This document shows positions 1-10,734 of a stretch of 64,000 bases of DNA, piece after piece. This DNA is from Engraulis encrasicolus (Eukaryota; Chordata; Actinopteri; Clupeiformes; Engraulidae): the NCBI RefSeq assembly GCF_034702125.1, contig NC_085880.1, positions 14,196,475 to 14,260,474 on the forward strand, read 5' to 3'. The notes beneath the pieces were generated by a model. That model was not told the DNA's origin. It was given only the letters and a program-made list of their open reading frames with translations, and did not search any database. The translations under genes were made by a program, and so were the position numbers. Numbering within the stretch: the stretch's first letter is position 1; the number at the start of each line of letters is the position of its first letter.

Positions 1-148
1 GTAGCGATTTGTCTTCCAATCAGTAATAAGATTTAATCCCATATAATGTTGGTCGTCTCCTCTACCTTCATCCATAGCTGAAGGAACCTCGAGCAACACA
101 TGTGATAGTCATGTTCTTCAATTATTGTTTTCTTTTCCAATCATGCAG

Positions 149-868
149 AACAACAACTTAAAGACCTGAAGATTAAACTGAAGATTCGAAAAACTATAGC
201 CAAAAGGGTCTGGATTATTGGGGACTCTGGAGTGTTGATATCCATCCAAAAGCATATGTTTATGCGCCCGGTTGAAAATGGCCTTGTTTGGAAACCTTAC
301 TGGATACCGTTAAAGGGTGTGACCTTATCCAAGGTCATTCAGCATCTGCTGGATGTCTGTTTCTCCTGGCCCAATCCGGACATGCTGATCATCCATCTTG
401 GATCATCCTGTGACATCCCACATGGGAACCTGGAGGAGATGGTGTTGACCATCCAGGAGCACCTGCTCATGATCCGACGGATCTTCCCCCAATGCGCCCT
501 GGTGTGGTCGGACATCCTGTCAAGGACGCACAGGAAAACACAAGGACATGAGGATGCCCACAGCACTGACCTGGCCAGTAACCGACATGAGGTCAATCTG
601 AGAATGCGCGATATAGTCAAGCAACTTGGAGGAGCAGCGATCGCACATGGAAACATTCAGCCAGAGCACTTTGTCTCAGAAAGCCGCATGCTCTCTGACG
701 AGGGTGTGCAGTTGTTTAAGCAGAACATCTTAGCCCTTGTTGATCCATGGAAGTGGGACCACAACTATACCCAGAGTCTTTCAGAACATCTTCCTGAACC
801 CACGAGACCTGCAAACCACAAGGAAACGCTGGGACCATCAACTGATAGAACCGATCATCCCATCACAG
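149..868 (+). CDS. Gene C exon: SGNH domain of type 2, keeps GDS only
   Basis: Acceptor after a pyrimidine stretch ending catgcag, two-base start (phase 1), donor G|gtacc (phase 1). The domain opens with VWIIGDSGV, so the block I Gly-Asp-Ser is intact. Block III reads IIHLGSSCD, where a GxND motif is expected, so the oxyanion Asn is missing. Near the end SESRMLSDEG replaces the usual DGxHLS, so the catalytic His is gone. The last roughly 45 residues are hydrophilic linker. Homologue: 31445-32122 of gene A, where even the Ser is lost (GDA). A pseudoenzyme reading is inferred from these losses. Confidence 0.75.
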
Positions 869-2084
869 GTACCATTATTACCCCCAGCAAGGAGATTATG
901 TTTTCGGTCGTGTTGGTTTGTCTGGCTGTCTGTCTGTTTGTTGGTCTGTTTTTCTGTCAGGATAACTCAAAAAGTTATGAACTGATTTGGATAGAACTTG
1001 GAGTTTTTGGAAATGACAAAAAGGAACAAGTGATAAAATTTTGGTGGTGATCCGGATCCGAATCCAGGATTTTTTTGAAGATTCTTCGACATTGCTGGAT
1101 AGGGCGTATTTTGACATTCCAGTTTCTAACTCCACAAAAAGAAGACGGAAAGACTTGGGAAAAAAATAGGGTGTAACATAGTAAAATGTTCCATCAAACA
1201 GCTCTCTGAGTGCATTTCTAGCCAATTGACATTCTTAATTTGTTTGTAAAGTTATGATCAAGCTCATTTAGTCAGTTTCTGTTGTTATTAGTACCCCATA
1301 AGACTTGTTGTTGGACGATAAATGCCTTCATCCAAGCAATAACCATGAGTGACGTAAAAGGTTTTGTGTTATCATTCATATTCTCAAAAAATTGTTACGA
1401 AACTAATAAACTCATAAGCAGCACTGTAATTTTCTGTAAATAGTAACCTAATTATTGAATTTTGTTATTATTGTGGTTTCTTCCTCTTCAGGCTGTGGTA
1501 TCCAGAAGGCTGCGCGAGTGGTGTGGATTTGTGGGAACAATTTCTGTGGATTTGCCAGAGATTCGGCAAAACAGCAAAGTATTCCACTGCGAAGCGGCAC
1601 TGGCTCGCTGGAGGTGGTTTGGAAAGTAGTCAGTAAAGGGAGGTTTCCCTTGAAGAACCTGGTGAGATCAGAGGACAAGGTCATTCGCCAACCAGACATG
1701 GTCATCATCTACCTGGACGGTGGTGATGTGAGAGGAAACTGGGAATCAGTTGTGCCCAACCTCAAGAGGGAAATGGAGTTACTGCACACTGTCTTCCCAG
1801 AGTGCCTCCTTGTGTGGTCTGATATCTTCAAGGGAATTAATTTGAGCACCACAGATCCTGGTCTGGACATCATTAACGCCATAATGCACACTGCAGTTAC
1901 TGAACTGGGTGGAAGAGTTGTTACTCACAACAACATCGGGCCAGACATTTTTCAAGGCAACAATAGTAAACAGGTTATTTCCAGAGTGACCCAAAGAGCC
2001 AACCTCAACATCCAGGAGTTTGTGTTGAAGTGGGAGACAGAGATCAGTGGCTTAGCACAGAACACAAAGCCCTCACCACAATGA
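149..2084 (+). CDS. Gene C, 3' part: two C-terminal SGNH-fold exons (partial gene)
   Basis: Exons 149-868 and 1492-2084 join in phase 1 (AG acceptors at 147-148 and 1490-1491, GT donor at 869-870) and end at TGA 2082-2084. Each exon encodes one complete SGNH-hydrolase-like domain. They are direct homologues of the last two exons of gene A (31445-32122 and 35110-36029), with the same phases and gene order. The upstream exons must lie left of the window because the first exon opens with two bases of a split codon. No complete catalytic set remains, so hydrolase activity is doubtful. The role is not known. It could be the end of a full tandem paralogue of gene A or a partial duplicate of its last two exons. 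Exon structure is well supported; function is not. Confidence 0.75.
869..1491 (+). other. Intron of gene C
   Basis: AT-rich 623-base intron with GT donor and AG acceptor. No further exon or repeat recognised in it. Confidence 0.6.
1492..2084 (+). CDS. Gene C terminal exon: SGNH domain of type 3, catalytically degenerate
   Basis: Acceptor ctcttcag at 1484-1491, two-base start, stop TGA 2082-2084. Core strands are recognisable (VVWICGNNF, VIIYLDGGDV, LLVWSDIF, LGGRVVTHNNIGPD, NIQEFVLKW), but the nucleophile position is Asn, the GxND block is GGD without Asn, and no His is present. It stops right after KPSPQ, whereas the gene A homologue continues about 100 residues in a proline-rich tail. The DNA after the stop here still resembles that tail, so the stop shortened the protein secondarily. 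Confidence 0.75.
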
Positions 2085-2817
2085 ACCCTCCCAAACCCTC
2101 CCCATTACATTCAGTAATGTATGTACATGTAGTAATGTATGTACCCTCCAATACACAGTCCAGTCCACTGCTTTCAGAGCTCAAACACTCTCCACTGCAC
2201 TCCGCCCACACCCATCCCTCTATACACTACTTCAGTCTTAAACTCTTTGATATCAACATGGTGAGCACAATCAAAAAGGTCTCTGGTTGATTGTTTAAAC
2301 AGTTTTTAAAAAAATATCTGTTTGATGAACTGGTAAGACATCAATAATGTGTACATACATCATCAAGGCCACAGAAAGAGGAAGAATTTTGTCTGTCCAT
2401 GGTTTCTCAAGCAAGGTACTCAGGTCTGCCCTTCACACCTGACCGAACACAAGTTCAAACCATACATTTAAATAGGTCACTGCACACAGACCACTTGACA
2501 CCTCTTCAAAAAAAGAAAAGAAAAAAAAGACTTGTTTCCAAGTTGATGTTGGTGTGAATGGACTAAGTTTTCCGCACAGAAACTGGACAAAAAATTATTT
2601 CCGCACTTTCCCCGCAGAGAACTCTGATGTGAAACACCACTAAGTCTTTAATAAGGTCACATTAAATAATGCATTATGCTAAATGTAATGTAAGGGTGTG
2701 ATATGACTTATTTGTTTTACTTTTGCTGAAGTAAATTAATTACATGTTTGATTTGTGTAATGTGTATTTTATGCTAGCTGTTGAAAACCTTAATTTCCCT
2801 CAGTATTAACAATAAAG
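2085..2817 (+). other. 3' untranslated region of gene C with poly(A) signal
   Basis: Pro/Thr-rich decayed coding-like DNA for the first about 200 bases, similar to the proline tail of gene A, then AT-rich sequence. An AATAAA lies at 2811-2816, immediately before a long palindrome begins. No other gene seen. Confidence 0.5.
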
Positions 2818-3806
2818 TTTCAAAAAAGTTTGAGAAATACCAAGGCACTCATCTTCTTTGTAATTAAAATGCCTTTATTTTGTTGGGCATAGCATGATTA
2901 AAATACTTCGACGCGTTTCGGCATAAAGCCTTCGTCAGGAAGTGTGCAGTTTCTTCTGTGACAAACAGACATAATTAAAAGACATCATGAGTGTTCTCAG
3001 GTGTGCAGGGTGGGACCAATTAGCCAATGGCTAACCACTCTTCAACAAAGGTGACATAAAAAACACAGAAAGACAACAATATCAATTGTGGGCAGCAGGG
3101 GGCCTCATTCTACAGTCTCTACAGATATAATAGAGTATTGGACAACAAAACAGAAAAAACATGCATGAAATACATATACTTAAACAGTAGTGTTTACAAA
3201 AAGTGGCAGTATTCCATCTCATCATTTAAGCCTGGATATTGAGTAGCTTTTAATTTAAAAATCCAGTAGCTCTCTCGCTGATTTAATTGTTTTAATCTAT
3301 CGCCCCCTCTCATTGTTTGTGGTATATGATCAATACCTATAGCTCTTAAAATAGCTGGGTCACTGTTGTGCTGGTCTTTAAAATGCGCATTAAAATACGC
3401 AATTAGAACAAAAAATGAGAACTATCCAATGGCACGCCATTTTAAAGACCAGCACAACAGTGACCCAGCTATTAAAATGGCGTGCCATTGGATAGTTCTC
3501 ATTTTTTGTTCTAATTGCGTATTTTAATGCGCATTTTAAAGACCAGCACAACAGTGACCCAGCTATTTTAAGAGCTATAGGTATTGATCATATACCACAA
3601 ACAATGAGAGGGGGCGATAGATTAAAACAATTAAATCAGCGAGAGAGCTACTGGATTTTTAAATTAAAAGCTACTCAATATCCAGTAGACGAAGGCTTCA
3701 TGCCGAAACGCATCAAAGTGTTTTAATCATGCTATGCCCAACAAAATAAAGGCATTTTAATTACAAAGAAGATGAGTGCCTTGGTATTTCTAAAACTTTT
3801 TTGAAA
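2818..3806. repeat. Long palindrome (fold-back element), probably Penelope-like
   Basis: The two ends are reverse complements: about 2818-2945 pairs with 3680-3806, and about 3230-3436 pairs with 3476-3684. A stretch of about 285 bases (2945-3230) is present only in the left arm. The central loop (about 3437-3475) holds a third copy of a 30-base segment also found in each arm. The outer arms carry hammerhead-like motifs. No coding remnant is visible. It sits between the poly(A) signal of gene C and the DIRS element. Confidence 0.75.
2907..2940 (-). ncRNA. Hammerhead ribozyme-like core, copy 1
   Basis: On the minus strand: CTGACGA (2938-2932), a short stem II of GGC/GCC around TTTAT, then GAAAC (from 2919) and a GTC triplet at 2912-2910. 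This fits CUGANGA-stem II-GAAA with an NUH cleavage site and a very short stem III, the arrangement known from Penelope-like elements. The opposite arm has a deletion just at the CTGACGA box. Confidence 0.5.
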
Positions 3807-3843
3807 TCAACCAAGCCTGTCACCAAAGAGCACCATCTTAAAA

Positions 3844-4180
3844 AACGTTGGGTTACGGATGTAACCTTGGTTCTGTGAAGGAAAGAAAGGCTGCCAGACG
3901 GCTAGCCCAAGGGGCTGGAATATAATCCGCGCATGCGCGAGTTCTGAGGTACACTTATATCAAAACTTCATCACGTGAGTATGCCGCGCTACTGTACACA
4001 GTATATAAGTCCCAGCGCGGCATACTTCGTCCTCATAAAAATCCTGAACGCGAAGTCCAGAGCGACGACGAAGTCTGGCAGCCTTTCTTTCCTTCACAGA
4101 ACCAAGGTTACATCCGTAACCCAACGTTCTGTTTCACTCAAGAAAGGCTGCCAGACGGCTAGCCCAAGGGGCTGGAATAT
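3844..4180 (-). repeat. DIRS left inverted terminal repeat plus internal complementary region
   Basis: 3844-3892 (AACGTTGGGTTACGG...) is repeated inverted at 4079-4129, and 4129-4180 repeats the right terminus in inverted orientation relative to 8950-9002. The ITR body runs to about 4035. The terminal palindrome AACGTT sits at the joint. Confidence 0.8.
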
Positions 4181-4385
4181 GTATGCCCAAACGTCGCGGC
4201 GGACAACCATACGACAATTGAATAAAGACACTGGACAATGCAAGAGTCAAAGACCCTTATTGAATGTCCACATGCCAACAGGGCTAGAGTGACTGGTTAA
4301 CAGAACTCAAGTTAAACACAGTCGAATATGTGACCATCTGTCACAAGCTTAGAACCGATTTCCCAAGGATGTGGGAGATAACATG

Positions 4386-4993
4386 TTACAGAACCTTGTG
4401 AAGATCGACGGTGAAGCCCAGCAGGCCACCGGGCAATCCTCTTGTAAAAGGACTCCCTTCAGGAGCGACCATGAGGTGGCTCAGAGTTAGGAGGGCGGTA
4501 GGAGTCCAACACAATCGCCTGGTTGAGATTCTGTGTTGAAAGAATCTTCGGCATAAAGTCTGTATTAGGGCGTAGGACCACACCGGTGCCTTCTGGCTGA
4601 ACATGGAAGCAGTCAGGATGCTGGGACAGCTCAATGTAGCTCTCCAATACGCTTCGCTGAGGTGATGGCGAGAAGAAAAATCGCCTTCTGAGACAGCCAT
4701 TTTAGGTTGATACTCCCAACCCCAACGGGCTCGAATGGGGGCTTCGCCAGAGCACTGAGGACAATGTGGAACTGCCATGGCGGCACAGATTGAAGCCTCC
4801 TTGGGCGCAGTCTTTGAGCTCCTCTCATGAATTGGATAGACAGAGGATTAGCTCCGAGCGTTTTGCCATCTACTCGCTTATGGCAGGCGGATATTGCAGA
4901 GAGAAAAACCTTTAGCTTTGAAGGGGACTTGCCTTCACCAAGTTTCTTTTGCAAGAATTCCAGGACTGAAGCTAGAGGGCAGGACCGGGGCAC
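4386..4993 (-). pseudogene. DIRS tyrosine recombinase (broken)
   Basis: Read right to left, 4993-4631 gives a core-binding region (LKVFLSAISACHKR, then PPWQFHIVLSALAKPPFEP) followed by FLLAITSAKRIGELHALS, the conserved first-arginine region of DIRS/Ngaro recombinases. After a frame change, 4778-4386 continues with further recombinase-like sequence. The C-terminal HxR and tyrosine region is not recognisable. Its role would have been to integrate the circular cDNA. Inactive. Confidence 0.8.
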
Positions 4994-5580
4994 TCATGCC
5001 ACTGTTCGCAACCATGCTTTGAAGGCTGCCCATCTTTAAAGAGTACACAGCTCTTTGTCGATGGGGCCCTAGCACACTGCAAGGTTCTTGTAACTGAGAA
5101 TAACAACCCCCGAGCGAGGGAGGTGTCCCTTCTAACGGCCAGACCCACAAATTTAGGGCGGCTGGTGTCAGGTGCCACAACGCTCTCCCTTGCGCAATGG
5201 GAGTTGCCATGGGGTGCTCGAGAGGAGGGTCTGAATCTCTGCAAACCATGGCACATGGGGGCGAAATGGAGCCATTAAGACAACTCTCAGGTTCTCCTTC
5301 CTGGTCTTCTCCAGGAATCATGGAGAGAGGGGGGGGAGATCGTCCACCCCCAGTGGTGCGTCGTCTTGGTTTAAGGAAAACCAGAGTGGACAGTGGGTCG
5401 ACTCCCCTGAGGCGAAAAGATCGCCGTGTGCCTTCCCAAAATGAACCCAGATCAGATGCACTGTTTCAGGGTGCAATCGCCATTCACTTGGGTGTGGCTT
5501 ATCCTTGACAGCAGGTATGCTGCTGTGTTCAGAGTGCCCGGCAGGTGCACTGCTCTGATCGAGTGGAGTCGAGTGCCCGC

Positions 5581-5880
5581 TTAGAGGAGGAGTTCCCGGG
5601 CCATGTTGCGTAACGCCTGGGACCTCAGGCCTCCCTGGCGGTCACATATACTATGGCCAACATGTCTGTTCGAATTAAGACACTCTTGTTCTGGAGTACT
5701 GGCAAAAAGTGCCGGAGGGCAAGATATATCAGTCTCAACTCGAGAATATTTATGTGGACAGTTTTCCAACACTCCTCTGGCTCCTACATCATTCAAGACT
5801 GCCCTCCAGCCTGACAGCGATGCGTCTGTGGTCAGAACTTTGCGCTGGTAGATTCTGCCTAGTCGTACACCTCTGCACAA
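5581..5880 (-). pseudogene. DIRS RNase H domain (fragment)
   Basis: LTTDASLSGWRAVL is the first-aspartate strand of the RNase H of DIRS-type pol proteins. The end reads RQGGLRSQALRNMARELLL, typical of the same family. The stretch between is degenerate. It lies between RT and recombinase as expected. Confidence 0.8.
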
Positions 5881-6000
5881 ATTCTGGGGTATGGCCCACT
5901 ATTGGAGGGCTCATAGGCACACAGGTGGCAGAGGGACAGATTTTCCCCTGTCCAGTACTGGGTGTACTTGGGCAGGTACCACTTTGCACTGGACCCATAT

Positions 6001-7074
6001 CTAGAAGGCCAAGGCGTACCACCTAGGATGCAGCAGCCATGAGGCCCAGCAGCCTCTGACACTGGTGAGCATGCACATTCCTCCGTCCCATGAACTGTGA
6101 CCCGGCATTGTTTCAGGGCAATAACCTCCTGATCCGAGAGACATGCCACCATCGTCAGAGTCCAGTTTCACTCCAAGGAAGGTGATTTGTTGTGAGGGAG
6201 GCAGTTGGCTCTTGTCTGAATTGAGAGACAGGCCCAACATTTGTAAGTATTCCATTACCATTGCTGTGTCCTGCCCTGCCTGCTGACTCTACTGGGAAAC
6301 ATTTTAACCATTCGTAATTGAGATAGATAATTGACTCTGACGCCCCTCTGACACAGCGGGCTCAAGGCTGTGTCCATGTATTTTGTGAATGGGATAGGCC
6401 GAAGGGAAGGACGTTGAACTCGAAAGTTCTGTCCTCCCAACGCAATCGGAGAAACTGGCGATGAGCAGGGTGGACTGCAATGTGGAAATAGGCACCTCTG
6501 AAGCCTATACTCGTGAACCAATCCCCGCACTGAATCGATTGACAGATTTGGGTCAGTGACAGCATTTGAAATGCAACGGGCGTAAATACTGGTTTAGTGG
6601 CCTTAGGTCCAGTATTGCACGGAATCCACCATCTAGTTTCGGAACTAGGAAGTAGCTCAAATAAAAGCCACTCCGCCGTTCGTTGCGACTTAACTCCCTT
6701 ATTGCTCCTTTCCTTAACAGAGTATTTATCTCCTCTGTAAGGCCAGCTGCCGCTCTGGGTCTGGCTGATGAGAAACAAGAACACCCTTGAACATGGGTGG
6801 GCGGCGCCTGAACTGTAGCCGGTAACCAAACCTTACCGTTGAAACAACCCAAGAACTGGGAGAACACATTTCCCACACCTCCAATTGAGTGTGGGAGAAA
6901 ACGTGCGGCAGGGCCACCTTCCCCACAAGAGCTGTAGGAGGGAGGACGAGAGCAGCAATAGTCATCCATCGCAAAATAGTTGCCAAAAACCAACGTTGTC
7001 TGCTCTGTGGATGTTGGCAAACTGTGCCCCCGCATAGGGGTAGCCGCCTCTGGTTGCTCCCACACAGTCGTCAT
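6001..7074 (-). pseudogene. DIRS reverse transcriptase (frameshifted, catalytic box lost)
   Basis: 7074-6553 carries the fingers region (LLRKGAIRELS, LDGGFRAILDLRPLNQYL). After a frameshift near 6570, 6560-6362 continues with GDWFTSIGFRGAYFHIAVHP and FRFNVLPFGL-type sequence (FEFNVLPFGLSHS). Further right to left, the expected NYIDDW is replaced by NYLSQL around 6330, so the YxDD catalytic aspartates are missing, and thumb sequence LGLSLNSDKSQLPPSQQ follows at about 6240-6190. Several frames are needed, so this is a dead copy. Confidence 0.85.
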
Positions 7075-7129
7075 TTCCCTGACAAGTCCGGGGGAAGAGG
7101 TCTGAGCTCAAATCAGAATGATGGGGAGA

Positions 7130-8620
7130 TGTTAAGCCATCTATGTATCCAGCATCAAGGTTATCGGATGCTTGCACTCATAGCAGCTCCACACTATTAT
7201 CAGCACCTTGTGGGGACAGCTGCTGTGGTGACACCCTTGCAGGCTGCACTGAAGGGGCCATCTGGCGCTCTGTGCCTGATGGCGCAGCCTGGTGCTCGGG
7301 CCCTAATGGGGCTGCCTGGTGCCCAGGCCCTAGTGGCGCTGTATGGCGCTCAGCCAGCTGGTGCATCAACCACTGTTGACCGGATGCCAAGGACAAATTC
7401 CCCTTCACCAGAGACGCCATTTTATTGCTAGAACATCATAGGTCTCAGACAGTTGCTGAGGAGAGGGTTGAGTAGCTGGTATCGAACCTGAGTCCGTGGA
7501 CGCCTGGAGGATGGTGTATTATCTCATGTAGCCCTATTCACCTTACTCAGTAGAGTATGTGATGAGAAAGGGGAGACCGCTCTCCCTGCCTTAAAGCTAG
7601 TGCATGATCAGGCTCAGACATGTCACACACAGTGTATGTCCATCTTTCACTGGCATTCTACTGTTGCAATTAAAACAGTTCTGGAATCCAGGCATCGTTT
7701 TTTTTTTTTTTTTTTTTTTTAACCTATATTAAAATATATAAATGTTATTATTAATATTATTATTACTTCATCATTAAGTATCATTATTATTTCAGTCACA
7801 CCTTGACTTTAGGCATGAACCTGATAGCACTGTTACTGCCTGGTACCAGATATGGTTCCAGCAGAGGTGCAAGAGATGGTGGGCACTAAGTGTCTCACAC
7901 TCCAGTAGCAGCACTAATCACCCTAGGTACCGACCTTGGTACCAGCGTTGATCACTCATCGGTACCGAGAATGAGATTGTTGGTACCAAGAGTTGCGCAG
8001 CACGAGATCACGTCATGTGAGGCTGCTGGAGTAGCCTATAACATGCTCGCAAGCAACTCCTTCGACAGAGGGAGAGCGGCGGCAGGCAGCGTTGATTAGC
8101 TAGAGAGATGTCCCTGTAATCTTTCCTCCCTAGAGCAAACCACAAGAACAGATTACTTACCTCAAGTTGAATTTCAAGTTGAATTTCAAGTGGAATTCTG
8201 GTACCGAGAATGAGATTGTCGGTGGCGAGAGTTGCGCAGCACGAGATCACGTCAGATGAGGCAGCTGGAGTATAACATGCACGCAAGCAACTCGATAGAG
8301 GGAGAGTGGCGGCAGTTTGTTACACAGGATAATTATTCCACTGCGGAACCAACGAGCCCAGCGAGTAACTTCCTCAACAGAGGAAGAGTCGCGGCCGTCC
8401 TGCAGGAGAGTTCATGCACGCAAGCAACTCGATAGAAGAGGGAGAGTGGCGGCAGAATCACAGTGAGCTACTGAAACGGCGCCGAAGGTGCCCGTAGCAA
8501 CATTAGAGATATAGCTAGAGAGATGTCTCTGTAATCTCTTTCCTCCCTAGAGCAAACCACAACAACAGATTACTTACCTCAAGTTGAATTCCAGGTGGAT
8601 ATGCGCCTCGGGGATTCCAC
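7130..8620 (-). mobile_element. DIRS leader and gag-like region with internal tandem repeats
   Basis: No clear gag protein can be read. The stretch contains a poly(T) run (about 7700-7721), a GCTCCC/GGGCCC-like repeated segment at 7260-7350, and three imperfect repeats around 7930-8160, 8160-8320 and 8400-8590 that share GCAGCACGAGATCACGTCA and GCAAGCAACTC blocks. On the minus strand two consensus 5' splice sites (GAG|GTAAGTAATC) occur near 8575 and 8158, suggesting the transcript was spliced. Confidence 0.5.
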
Positions 8621-8647
8621 GAGAGTAGCTTCACATGCGAAAGCACA

Positions 8648-9002
8648 AGCTACAGGGAGAAGCCACCGTTACTATAAGCGGCGATAGCACACCTTAATAA
8701 GGTGGGGATAATAGCCTGATAACGATAGCCTGGAGAGGGGCAACAATAGTCACCAGCTCTCGGACAGCTAACTGCCAGTAGGCACCTCGTTACCAGTATC
8801 AATTCGTACCTTATCAGATCGCGTGAGGGATTAAAGAGGACGAAGTATGCCGCGCTGGGACTTATATACTGTGTACAGTAGCGCGGCATACTCACGTGAT
8901 GAAGTTTTGATATAAGTGTACCTCAGAACTCGCGCATGCGCGGATTATATTCCAGCCCCTTGGGCTAGCCGTCTGGCAGCCTTTCTTGAGTGAAACAGAA
9001 CT
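8648..9002 (-). repeat. DIRS right inverted terminal repeat
   Basis: On the minus strand it begins GTTCTGTTTCACTCAAGAAA and continues colinear with the solo copy at 13559-13917. The distal 155 bases are inverted relative to the left end at 3883-4035. Confidence 0.8.
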
Positions 9003-9114
9003 AGACAGTTCCAGGAAGCACTCCAACTGGACTTCTTTCATTAACAATAAAGTATCTATGCTATTTTGCTCTACTCTATTGTAGGCTACTCTACTAAACC
9101 CACTCCTCTTGCCC

Positions 9115-10081
9115 TGAGACCACGGCATCTTCCTAGAGTGCATTGTCGTTTGGTCTGATGTTCTGTCACAGGGATTCCAGGGATACAAGCCGACAGCCCA
9201 AGCTCCTGGGGCCTCATTTATCATCAGTTCGTAGAATGTCTTCTAAATTGTCTCTTACGAGTGAAATTTAGAATGTTCGCAAGTACAGAAAAATCCGGAT
9301 TTATCAAACGTGCGTTGGCTGCTCCTACGCACACGTCTGCATGATAAATCCCACACCTTCCAAATCACTGTGCACGCGCGCATTCGGGGTAATTTGCATC
9401 CCGGAACGCCTCCAAATAACCATATATGATATTAAAATATAGTCAAGTGCCATGTTAATTCGAAGGCGCAACCCTGTTTGGACACACATGAACACACGCG
9501 GACACACGCGCCAGTCGAAGCGCTGGCGGGAAGTGCGGAGATAGAAACATTTCCGCGGCAGAAGTGAAGGTGCGTTCGACAGGAGGAGGACAGTGTTTCA
9601 AAATAAGTAAAAGAAGGAGACACACATGGACGAAAACATTGTAAAATAGGACACTGTCATACTCCATTGTCATTCAAAGCAAACTGTTCCTTGCACGGTC
9701 AATATTATTTGCAATTTCGTGTTTCTTCCACTCGCACGCATGGTCTGAGGTGTGCGTAGATTTAGGCACATTTCTACGTTCAAGTACATGTTCATAAATC
9801 CCACACTTTGCTCAGGGATGATCGCACGCACGCTTTACGCACAGATCTGTGCCTAAGAACGCTTGATAAATGAGGCCCCTGGTGTTACCAAACTGTTAAA
9901 CTTCAGAATGCACACTATTGTCACCGAACTGGGAGGAAGAGTTGATAACCACAACAACATTGGGTCAAAGCTTTATGAAGCCAAGGGCAGTGAAAAGGTG
10001 ACTTCAGATGGAGTGGTTCAAAGAGCCAACCTGAACATCCAGGAGTTGGTGTTCAAATGGGAGGCAGAGGTCAACGTCTGA
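9115..10081 (+). pseudogene. Broken copy of the type 3 SGNH exon, split by a transposon
   Basis: 9115-9205 aligns base by base with 35400-35490 of gene A (the region encoding the third-strand to VWCDIL segment) but is out of frame. The homology resumes at 9882-10081, giving a frame with RMHTIVTELGGRVDNHNNIG and NIQELVFKWEAEV, the end of the domain, closed by TGA. The 3' flank to about 10300 still matches the 3' flank of gene C (GATATCA...AGCACCATCAAAA). The DIRS element lies directly upstream and removed or displaced the 5' half. It is a third tandem unit between genes C and A, now non-functional. Confidence 0.75.
9206..9882. mobile_element. TIR element, GGGGCCTCATTTAT family
   Basis: Ends are inverted (GGCCTCATTTATC at left, GATAAATGAGGCC at right), flanked by CCTGG on both sides (or CTG if the TIR is taken longer). 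It interrupts the SGNH pseudogene exactly, since removing it restores colinearity with the intact exon. The interior is rich in ACGCACA-type motifs and short inverted repeats; no transposase is seen. Superfamily is not certain. Confidence 0.7.
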
Positions 10082-10642
10082 TCTCTCTCAAACCTTCTCT
10101 ACTGCACTCAGCCCAGCCTTAAACCTAAACCTAAATGCATCCCACTGCAGTCATACCAATTGCTCTCCACTGTTCCAAGACCTCAAGTTCACTCCCATAT
10201 ACACGTACCTCAGTCTTAGATATACCTTTTAGATATCAGGTTTTCAATATAAACTTGATAAGCACCATCAAAAGTTTTTTGAAAGTTTTACATTTGTAAA
10301 GTTATTTTGTATCTGTTCAAAGTAAATCCGAAGACACTTCAACTGTCAGGATATAATAAAATCCTTTGTTTATAAAGTTCAGTCTGACAGCCGTATAGGT
10401 GTTTCCAAAAGGTAAATAATATGCAAACCTATCTCTCTTCTCGTTAACTCTCTGCAATACCACGGTGTCAAGTATACTGTTTTTGTTTTTGTTGGTTCGA
10501 AGCGAAGAACTTGAATAGTAGAAGTTTGTTTACATATTGCATTTTTGAGCTGTTCGTTATGTATGTTGGAAAAAAAAACCTAGTAAAAATTGATTGGAAA
10601 TGTGTTTTTTTCACATACTGTACACTCCTGACCATTGCTGTG

Positions 10643-10734
<92 letters not shown>

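Larger units (their letters stand above)
3844..9002 (-). mobile_element. DIRS-type tyrosine-recombinase retrotransposon, decayed
   Basis: About 5.2 kb on the minus strand in the order leader/gag region, reverse transcriptase, RNase H, tyrosine recombinase. Inverted terminal repeats of about 155 bases pair 3883-4035 with 8846-8997. Next to the left end, 4079-4180 is an internal complementary region: its first half is the inverted copy of the left terminus (3844-3892) and its second half matches the right terminus (8964-9002). That is the circular-replication design of DIRS elements, which integrate by recombinase without target duplication. All frames are interrupted and the RT has lost its YxDD box, so the copy is dead. 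A solo end occurs at 13559-13917. Confidence 0.9.

Noticed and set aside
4827..7431. Plus-strand frames between 4.8 and 7.4 kb
   Set aside because: Opposite strand of the DIRS pol region; minus-strand reading gives RT, RNase H and recombinase motifs.
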